A stretch of DNA of 38,416 nucleotides from Micromonospora globispora. GTDB lineage: Bacteria > Actinomycetota > Actinomycetes > Mycobacteriales > Micromonosporaceae. The stretch is taken from positions 1-38,416 of the forward strand of contig NZ_QGGF01000474.1 of the NCBI RefSeq assembly GCF_003857015.1, written 5' to 3'. The first letter of the stretch is position 1; each line of letters opens with the position of its first letter. A program made the position numbers and the translations under genes. Shown piece by piece: positions 32,866 through 38,416 of this stretch. The notes beneath the pieces are model-generated. The model was not told the origin of the DNA and did no database searches. It worked only from the letters and a program-made list of their open reading frames with translations.

Positions 32866-33549
32866 TCACCGCGGTGACGAACGGGGTGCGGCGACCAGGC
32901 GCTGGCCGTACACGTTCTGGTAACGGTCGTAGAGCGCGTCGATGTCCGCCGGGGCGATCGGCACCGGCTCGCCGAGTTGGCGGGCCAGGTGCACGGTGCG
33001 CGCCACGTCCTCGCACATCACCGCCGCCTTCACCGCGGCCCGGGCGGTCCGGCCGATGGTGAAGACGCCGTGGTTGCGCATCAGCACCGCCGGCGACCGG
33101 TGGCCGGCGAGGGTCTGCACGATGCCGCGGCCGATGTCGTCGCCGCCGATCAGCGCGAACGGCCCGACCGGGATCTCCCCGCCGAACTCGTCGGCCATCG
33201 CCGTCAACACACACGGGATCGCCTCGCCCCGGGCGGCCCAGGCCGAGGCGTAGCTGCTGTGCGTGTGCACCACGCCACCGACGTCCGGCCGGGCCCGATA
33301 GACGTAGGCGTGCGCCGCGGTGTCACTGGACGGCGCGAACTCCCCCTCCACGACGGTGCCGTCAAGGTCGCACAGGATCATGTTCGCCGCGGTCAGCTCG
33401 TCGTACGACACACCGCTCGGCTTGATCACCATCAGCTCCTCGCCGGGCACCCGGGCCGACACGTTGCCGGCCGTCCAGGCGACCAGGGAGTACCGCGTGA
33501 GTTCCGCGTGCAGGGCCGCGACCGTGGCCCGGAGGTCGGCGGCGCTCAT
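32866..33549 (-). CDS. araD: L-ribulose-5-phosphate 4-epimerase
   Basis: A 227-residue class II aldolase-fold enzyme that converts L-ribulose 5-phosphate to D-xylulose 5-phosphate. Visible site residues: Lys43 in VIKPSG, SSDTAAH with Asp76, zinc ligands His95 and His97 in VHTHSS, and the third His in MRNHGVFTIG (His160). Asp76, His95 and His97 coincide with E. coli AraD numbering, and the Asp76 of epimerases replaces the Glu of aldolases, supporting AraD over a fuculose aldolase. Start ATG 33549 overlaps the araB stop by 4 bases. Confidence 0.94.
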   Translation of the reverse strand: MSAADLRATVAALHAELTRYSLVAWTAGNVSARVPGEELMVIKPSGVSYDELTAANMILCDLDGTVVEGEFAPSSDTAAHAYVYRARPDVGGVVHTHSSYASAWAARGEAIPCVLTAMADEFGGEIPVGPFALIGGDDIGRGIVQTLAGHRSPAVLMRNHGVFTIGRTARAAVKAAVMCEDVARTVHLARQLGEPVPIAPADIDALYDRYQNVYGQRLVAAPRSSPR

Positions 33550-35276
33550 CGGGCCACACCCACCGTCGTGGCGGCCGGCGAGTGGCCCGACCTGGCGGCG
33601 TTGCGGATCATGCGGAGCCGGTGCATCACGTCATTGGTCCCCCGGCCGAAGTAGTCGTGCAGGGTCCGGTACTCCGCGTACAGCGCGTCGTACGCGTCAG
33701 CCCGCCCGGGGTCCGGCCGGTAGACCGCACGCCGGACCTTGCCCATCGCGGCGGCCGCCGCCGGTACGTCCGGGTAGGCCCCGGCCGCGACCGCAGCGTG
33801 GATGGCCGACCCGAGCGCCGGCCCCTGAACGGAGTCGATCAGGCTCAGGGGACGCCGGGTCACGTCGGCGTAGATCTGCATGAGCACCGGGTTGCCGAGC
33901 AGACCGCCGGCGACCACCAGCTCGCTCACCGGTACGCCGGCATCCTCGAACGCGTCGATGATCACCCGCGTGCCGAAGGCGGTCGCCTCCAGCAACGCGC
34001 GGTAGACGTCCGGCGGCCTGGTGTGCAGGGTCATCCCGAGCAGCAGGCCGCTGAGGTGGTGGTCGACCAGCACCGACCGGTTGCCGTTGTGCCAGTCCAG
34101 TGCCACCAGGCCGTGCGCGCCGACCGGCTGCTCCGCGGCCTCGCGGCTGAGCAGGTCATGCACGCTGACGCCGGCGGTCCGGGCGCGCTCGTGGTACTCC
34201 GGCGGCACCCCGTGCTCGACGTACCAGCCGAAGATGTCACCGACCCCGCTCTGGCCCGCCTCGTAGCCCCAGTAGCCGGTGGTGATGCCGTCCCGCACGA
34301 CTCCGCACATCCCGGGAACCTCGGCGAGCTGATCGGAGTTCATCACGTGGCAGGTCGAGGTGCCCATCACGGCGAGCAGTTGGCCCGGGTCGATGGCCCG
34401 GGCGGCCGGCGCGGTCACGTGGGCGTCGACGTTGCCGACACCGACCGCGATGCCCACGGGCAGGCCGGTCCAGCCAGCTGCCTCGGCGGTGAGACCGCCC
34501 GCCCTGGACCCCAGTGGGAGCAGCGGATGCTCGATCTTGTCGCTGACGAAGCCGCCGAAGTCGGGGTTCAGGGCGGCCAGGAAGTCCCGGGACGGATAGC
34601 GGTCGTCCTGGTGGATGCCCTTGTAGCCGGCGGTGCAGACGTTGCGGGTCTCGGCGCCGCACAGCTCCCAGATGATCCAGTCGGCCGCCTCGATCCACCG
34701 ATCTGCCCGCGCGTACGTCGCCGGGTCCTCTTCCAGCAGTTGCAGCCCCTTGGCGAACTGCCACTCCGCGGAGATCCGGCCGCCGTACCGCGCCAACCAG
34801 GTCTCGCCCCGTTCCCGTGCCAGGGCGTTGATCCGGTCGGCGTGCGGTTGCGCGGCGTGGTGCTTCCACAGCTTCGGATATGCGTGCGGGCGGTCCCGCA
34901 GGTCCGGCAGTTCGCACAATGGGACGCCGTCCCGGCTGGTCGGCAGCACGGTGCAGGCGGTGAAGTCCGTGCCGATGCCCACCACGTCGCCCGGCGCCAC
35001 CCCGCTGGCCCGTAGCGCCGCCGGAACCGCCCGGCGCAGCACCTCGCGGTAGTCATCCGGGTCCTGAAGGGCCCAGTCCGGGGGCAGCGGGACGCCGCTA
35101 GCCGGCAGCACTGTGTCGATGACCGCGTTGGCGTAGGGATGCACCGCGCTGCCCAACTCGGCGCCGTCCGAAACCCGCACCACTACGGCGCGGCCGGAAA
35201 GGGTGCCGAAATCGACACCCACGACGTAACGTTCGGGCGTGTTAGCGTTCACATACTGGGGCGGAATGGCCGACAC
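33546..35276 (-). CDS. araB: Ribulokinase
   Basis: A 576-residue FGGY kinase that phosphorylates L-ribulose. Motifs: VVGVDFGTLSGRAVVV near residue 18, GIGTDFTACTV near 102, SAEWQFAKGLQLL near 168 and VVAGGLLGNPVLMQIYADVT near 466 (ATP-site region). I chose GTG 35276 since AAAGGA stands 5-6 bases before it; the ATG at 35291 overlaps the lacI stop and has no ribosome binding site. A LacI-type operator lies inside its first codons (35240-35253). It is second in the lacI-araB-araD transcript. Confidence 0.94.
   Translation of the reverse strand: MSAIPPQYVNANTPERYVVGVDFGTLSGRAVVVRVSDGAELGSAVHPYANAVIDTVLPASGVPLPPDWALQDPDDYREVLRRAVPAALRASGVAPGDVVGIGTDFTACTVLPTSRDGVPLCELPDLRDRPHAYPKLWKHHAAQPHADRINALARERGETWLARYGGRISAEWQFAKGLQLLEEDPATYARADRWIEAADWIIWELCGAETRNVCTAGYKGIHQDDRYPSRDFLAALNPDFGGFVSDKIEHPLLPLGSRAGGLTAEAAGWTGLPVGIAVGVGNVDAHVTAPAARAIDPGQLLAVMGTSTCHVMNSDQLAEVPGMCGVVRDGITTGYWGYEAGQSGVGDIFGWYVEHGVPPEYHERARTAGVSVHDLLSREAAEQPVGAHGLVALDWHNGNRSVLVDHHLSGLLLGMTLHTRPPDVYRALLEATAFGTRVIIDAFEDAGVPVSELVVAGGLLGNPVLMQIYADVTRRPLSLIDSVQGPALGSAIHAAVAAGAYPDVPAAAAAMGKVRRAVYRPDPGRADAYDALYAEYRTLHDYFGRGTNDVMHRLRMIRNAARSGHSPAATTVGVAR
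35240..35253 (-). promoter_or_regulatory. LacI-type operator inside the start of araB
   Basis: The minus strand reads TGTGAACGCTAACA, one base from the araA operator (TGTGAACGATAACA), with flanking A and C also shared. It sits 23 bp into araB, where no good promoter is visible. Confidence 0.7.
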
Positions 35277-35290
35277 CGATGGTCCTTTCA

Positions 35291-36364
35291 TTACCTAGCG
35301 CGGTAGGGGGCGGCGCTGTCCCGAATCACGAGTTCCGCCGGCACGGTGTCCGTGCCGGCAACCCGCGGGGCGCCGTCGATCTGCTCCAGCAGTCGGGTCA
35401 GGCTGCGCCGTCCGACCTCGGCGAAGTCTTGGCGCACGGTAGTCAGCGGCGGGGTGAAGTACGCCGACTCGGGGATGTCGTCGAAGCCGACCACGCTGAC
35501 GTCTCCCGGCACGTCCCGGCCGGCCTCGCGGAGCGCTCGCAGTAGTCCGAGCGCCATCTGGTCGTTGCCGGCGAAGACCGCCGACAGTCCGGGGACCGCG
35601 GCCAGCCGCTGGCCGAGCAGGAAGCCGGAGCGTGCACTCCAGTCACCCACCAGCGCGGGCGGCGCCGCCACCCCGGCCTCCTCCAGCGCCATCCGCCAGC
35701 CCCGCTCGCGTCCGCGCGCCTCGGCCCAGTCGACCGGTCCGCTGATGTGCCAGACCAGCGGATGCCCCAGGTCCAGCAGGTGCTGGGTCGCCTGGAGGCC
35801 GCCCGACTGCTGGTCGACCGCCACCACCGGCACGGGCACCTCCAGGGCACCCTCCACCGCCACCACCGGCAGATCGGCCGGGAGATTCACCAGCGCCTGC
35901 GCTGCGGAGAGCTCAGGTGCGATGATGATCACGCCCTCCACCGACTGGCGCCGGAGCCGCTCGATCGCGTCCAGGATGGAGGACCGGACGAGGGAGCGGA
36001 GGCTGACCGTCGCCACGTGGTAGCCGGCCTGGTGGGCCGCGTCCTGGATCCCGATCAGGGTGGAGGCGGGGCCGTAGAGCGCGGTGTCGAAGCTGACCAC
36101 ACCGAGGGTGCGCGACCGGCCGGTCACCAGGGCGCGAGCCACCGAGTTCGGCTGGTAGTTGAGCTTGCGGATGGCTTCCTCGACCCGCCGGCGGGTGTCC
36201 GGGGCGACCCGGGGGTTGTCGTTGAGCACACGGGACACCGTCTGGTGCGACACGCCGGCCAGGGCAGCCACGTCCGCCATCACTGGTGGCCGGGACCTGC
36301 CGCCGGACTCCGGCCCGGATGGAAGCAACCCCGAACGGGGTATCCGCCCCGCGACATCTCCCAC
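35291..36364 (-). CDS. LacI family transcriptional regulator, probable arabinose repressor
   Basis: A 357-residue regulator. The LacI HTH is at residues 29-75: MADVAALAGVSHQTVSRVLN, then VAPDTRRRVEEAIRKLNYQPNSVARAL. The C-terminal sensor domain has the PBP-like SVVGFDDIPESAYFTPPLTT ending. Start is taken as GTG 36364 with GGGAA upstream; ATG at residue 29 is the other choice but would cut into the HTH. It leads the lacI-araB-araD unit and controls itself and araA through sites with the central CG typical of LacI proteins. L-arabinose or L-ribulose is the expected inducer; that is inference. It is not the GntR-type AraR of Bacillus. Confidence 0.9.
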   Translation of the reverse strand: MGDVAGRIPRSGLLPSGPESGGRSRPPVMADVAALAGVSHQTVSRVLNDNPRVAPDTRRRVEEAIRKLNYQPNSVARALVTGRSRTLGVVSFDTALYGPASTLIGIQDAAHQAGYHVATVSLRSLVRSSILDAIERLRRQSVEGVIIIAPELSAAQALVNLPADLPVVAVEGALEVPVPVVAVDQQSGGLQATQHLLDLGHPLVWHISGPVDWAEARGRERGWRMALEEAGVAAPPALVGDWSARSGFLLGQRLAAVPGLSAVFAGNDQMALGLLRALREAGRDVPGDVSVVGFDDIPESAYFTPPLTTVRQDFAEVGRRSLTRLLEQIDGAPRVAGTDTVPAELVIRDSAAPYRAR

Positions 36365-36438
36365 TGACGGTTCCCATCGATAGCATGGATTACGCCGGCA
36401 CCGCGCCGCCCCGCTGCGGCGGCCGTCGCGGATGCTTC

Positions 36439-36467
36439 ACTGTGACCGTTAACATGCCGGCGGTCAA
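36439..36467 (-). promoter_or_regulatory. lacI-araBD promoter with LacI-type operator
   Basis: On the minus strand TTGACC (36462-36467), 17 bp and CACAGT (36439-36444). On the plus strand the operator reads TGTGACCGTTAACA (36441-36454) and overlaps the -10 as at araA. This implies autoregulation of the repressor and control of araBD. Confidence 0.7.
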
Positions 36468-36525
36468 GGGCCAAGAATTTCAGTTGTGTTACGGCACGTG
36501 TTTCCCCAGGCGTTCTCGCGCAGCC

Positions 36526-36606
36526 ATGACGATCGGCGAGCTCGCCTCGCATACCGGTCTCTCCATGCCGTTAACGACGCAGCTGTGGATGTCGGGTGCC
36601 CGCTGA
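36526..36606 (+). pseudogene. MerR-type N-terminal scrap
   Basis: A 26-codon frame, MTIGELASHTGLSM then an unrelated tail and a stop, resembles the first HTH helix of MerR regulators (MTIGELARRTGLS). Too short to be functional; may be chance. Confidence 0.3.
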
Positions 36607-36717
36607 GAGGACCACGGCGAGAAGCATCTGTGCCACCGAGCGGCCAGGCAGTTTCCTGCCACGCCGTCAGCCGTCAGGAACAGTTCGGTTGTGATGTGTT
36701 CGCTAACATTGCGCCGA

Positions 36718-37262
36718 CCTCATCGCGCATTCGCGCCGCGCCGCGCCCTGCTGGACACACTGATCGCCGAGGGCGGCGAAGACGGCTGCTACGCGATGGT
36801 GCGACTCGCCGAGGTGCGATTCGCGCAAGGCGGCGTCGAGGAGGCGCACGCGGTGCTGGATCGCCTGGGCCGCGATCCGGCGACGCACGACGGTCACTGC
36901 ATGCTGGTCGCCGAACTGCTCGGCGAACGTGGAGATCTGCACGGGGCGTTGCGGTGGTACGACTGCGCCGTGGACCGACTGGCGGCCGAGGAGTTGGAGG
37001 CGCTGCGCGGGCCGGATGGCTGGCTGCAGATGTCGTCGGTGATGATTCGCGGCCGACGTGAGGTCCGCCGGCGGTTGGGCTGGTGCCGGACGCTACCGAT
37101 GAACTGGTTCCGGAGACGCCGCCGCCGCGGCCGATTGTTGAGATGGACGATGTCCGGGACGCTGTGGAGTCCGGGCGGGTGCCACGGCAGGTGCGGATGG
37201 TGGTCTTTCAACGCCAGGAACGGGTCGAGGCGCGACGGCGGTGGCCGCAGGAACACGACACG
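36718..37262 (+). pseudogene. TPR/SEC-C-like protein, truncated and frameshifted
   Basis: The frame reads ALLDTLIAEGGEDGCYAMVR, LAEVRFAQGGVEEAHAVLDR, GDLHGALRWYDCAVDRLAAE and LRGPDGWLQMSSVMIRGRRE, two TPR-like helical pairs. At 37078-37080 the sense moves to the next frame (LVPDATDELVPETPPPRP, RQVRMVVFQRQERVEARRRW), as if one G had been lost from GGGG. Related actinobacterial proteins carry an N-terminal SEC-C-type zinc region; that start and the last residues are missing here. Pseudogene. Confidence 0.65.
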
Positions 37263-37267
37263 ACCGA

Positions 37268-37444
37268 CGTGATGTCCTCGCTGGAGGACCGGTCCAGGCC
37301 GTGGGCCACGCCGAAGTCGCGCATGGCGTGCGCCGCGCGTTCCTGGTCGGGGTTGCGGTCCGTGCCGGCGAACGCCAGGGCGCCCCCGGCCAGGGTGACG
37401 GTCAGGCCGACGGCGGCGCCGGTCAGCAGGGTGGACTTCTGCAC
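37268..37444 (-). pseudogene. 5' end of a secreted protein gene, truncated
   Basis: GTG 37444 with AGGAG upstream starts MQKSTLLTGAAVGLTVTLAG, a normal signal peptide cleaved near AFA-GT, then ERAAHAMRDFGVAHGLDRSS. After about 58 codons the sequence runs into the antisense of the TPR remnant, marking a deletion or insertion junction near 37265. Family not recognised. Confidence 0.5.
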
Positions 37445-37635
37445 GAATTACTCCTGGGAGGGTCGACAGTAACGCCGCCGAGATTTCGCCGTTCGGCGCA
37501 CCAGCGCGCGGGATCCCGGGTGAACCCTTTGTGAACCATCGGCGTGCCGAAGCAGTCCCTGGACGTTGCGGCGTCCTCGGCCGAGCGCAGGTCCCCAGGG
37601 CCCATCGCAGACATCGATGCCCATCGCTCGCATTC

Positions 37636-37860
37636 GCCGCCTTCGATCGCGACATCAAGAACGGCAAGGAGCGGTGCGACCAGCCGATCAGGCGCTGCCT
37701 AGACCAACGTCAACTCGTTCACGTCCCCGGTGTACGTGCCGGGCGACAACGAGTGGACCGACTGCGACCGCGCCGGCAACGGCTCGTACGACCAGAACCA
37801 GCGGTTGGCGCTCACCCGCCGGGTGTTCGCCGCGTGGGACCGAAGGTTTTCACGTTCCAC
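37636..37860 (+). pseudogene. Metallophosphoesterase remnant
   Basis: Two frames read AFDRDIKNGKERCDQPI and, after a shift, NSFTSPVYVPGDNEWTDCDR then NGSYDQNQRLALTRRVF. This is the middle of a secreted metallophosphoesterase related to the intact gene at 4692 (DIHSGKQYC, YTPGDNEWTDC). The 28 bases over PGDNEWTDC are identical in both. The beginning and the end are missing. Confidence 0.75.
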
Positions 37861-37932
37861 CAGCACATCGTGGCGGCGAACGTTCCCAGTACGTCAAGCC
37901 CTGACGACGCATCCTTGTCGTCCTCGGCTCGT

Positions 37933-37953
37933 CTACTACGTACTTGGTAGTAG
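37933..37953. promoter_or_regulatory. BlaI/CopY-type operator
   Basis: CTACTAC, 7 bp, GTAGTAG: a palindrome typical of BlaI-type repressor sites, 28 bp upstream of the blaI-like start. Confidence 0.75.
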
Positions 37954-37980
37954 GGTGACGGGGACGGCGAGGAGACATGC

Positions 37981-38358
37981 ATGGACCACGGACGGCGGCC
38001 CCGCGGCGGCCTGGAGCAGCAGGTGCTGGCCGCGCTGGCCGGCGCACCCGGACCGCTGACCCCCGCCCAGGTACGCGACCGGCTCGACGGCGACCTGGCC
38101 TACACCACGGTGATGACGGTACTGGCCCGGCTGACCGCCAAGGGCATCCTCACCCGGGTACGCGCCGGTCGGGCGTACACGTACCGCCTGATCGGCGACG
38201 AGGCCGAGCTGACCGCGCGGCGGATGCGCCGGCTGCTGGACGCGGGCGGCGACCGGACGGCCGTGCTGACCCGGTTCGTCGGCACCCTCTCCGCCGACGA
38301 CGAACAACTGCTCGTCGAGCTGCTGACCGCCGCCGAATCCTCCACCGAGCAGGGCTGA
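37981..38358 (+). CDS. BlaI/MecI/CopY family transcriptional regulator
   Basis: A 125-residue repressor. The winged helix is LEQQVLAALAGAPGPLTPAQ, then VRDRLDGDLAYTTVMTVLARLTAKGILTRV (residues 11-60), and the C-terminal dimerisation helices run LTRFVGTLSADDEQLLVELL. ATG 37981 follows GAGGAG. The operator directly upstream suggests autorepression. It overlaps the next gene (TGATG), an M56-type peptidase start, the classical repressor/sensor-protease pair for beta-lactam or envelope stress, where the protease cleaves the repressor. Confidence 0.92.
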   Translation: MDHGRRPRGGLEQQVLAALAGAPGPLTPAQVRDRLDGDLAYTTVMTVLARLTAKGILTRVRAGRAYTYRLIGDEAELTARRMRRLLDAGGDRTAVLTRFVGTLSADDEQLLVELLTAAESSTEQG

Positions 38359-38416
38359 TGATCACCACCGTCCTGATCGCCGCCGCCGCGTGGCTGCTCA
38401 GCGCCAGCTGCGCGCC
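38358..38416 (+). CDS. M56 family (BlaR1-like) membrane peptidase, 5' end only
   Basis: ATG 38358 overlaps the blaI stop by one base. The 19 residues visible (MITTVLIAAAAWLLSASCA) are one hydrophobic segment, as at the start of M56 membrane peptidases that follow BlaI genes. The assignment rests mostly on position; the rest is outside the window. Confidence 0.6.
   Translation, partial: MITTVLIAAAAWLLSASCA

Noticed and set aside
1..38416. CRISPR arrays, rRNA or complete tRNA genes
   Set aside because: No regularly spaced repeats were found. The only tRNA-like piece, at 2779-2804, lacks most of the molecule.

Overview
The window is very GC-rich, its genes start often at GTG and overlap by 1-4 bases, and the gene families present (ECF42-type sigma factor with a DGPF partner, SMP-30 protein, LacI-led arabinose operon, BlaI/M56 pair, DUF1269 protein, many TetR/ArsR repressors) point to a filamentous actinomycete, most likely Micromonosporaceae. 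The genus is inference; there is no rRNA, tRNA gene or other phylogenetic marker here.

Layout. 0-3.5 kb: the end of a GtrA-type membrane protein, an arginase-family gene, and a 1.5-kb element holding a lone TnpB gene between 24-bp inverted repeats, inserted 9 bp from the arginase start. 3.5-10 kb: an intact secreted metallophosphoesterase among decayed genes (alpha/beta hydrolases, an HAD_SAK-like protein, an IS21 istB fragment, a FAD monooxygenase remnant). 10-12.8 kb: a FadA6-like thiolase divergent from a TetR gene, with palindromic operators between them, then a lipoprotein. 12.9-13.9 kb: relics of IS3, ISL3 and a DUF6262-like gene. 14-16.5 kb: ECF42 sigma factor with its YCII/DGPF partner, then an SMP-30/gluconolactonase protein. 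16.9-19.4 kb: a tightly overlapping three-gene minus-strand cassette (metallophosphoesterase, small unknown protein, HAD phosphatase fused to an Imm21-like domain). 19.7-21.8 kb: ArsR-MFS pair, apparently leaderless. 22-26.4 kb: a membrane-stress group (HdeD-like, TetR, Bax-inhibitor-1/YccA-like, FtsH remnant, DUF1269) in which two promoters share the same doubled TetR-type operator. 27-36.4 kb: a complete L-arabinose system on the minus strand, lacI-araB-araD then araA-chvE-mmsA-mmsB, with three matching LacI-type operators. 36.4-37.9 kb: more gene fragments, including a second metallophosphoesterase remnant. 37.9 kb to the end: BlaI repressor with its operator and the start of an M56 peptidase.

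Functionally, the arabinose genes form a complete import and catabolic route to D-xylulose 5-phosphate under one repressor. The most unusual items are the TIR-bounded TnpB element, the HAD-Imm21 fusion inside a translationally coupled cassette, and the small TetR regulon joining the YccA-like and DUF1269 genes around a decayed FtsH. Much of the remaining DNA is gene debris with frameshifts and truncations. All family assignments were made by reading the translations, without database searches.
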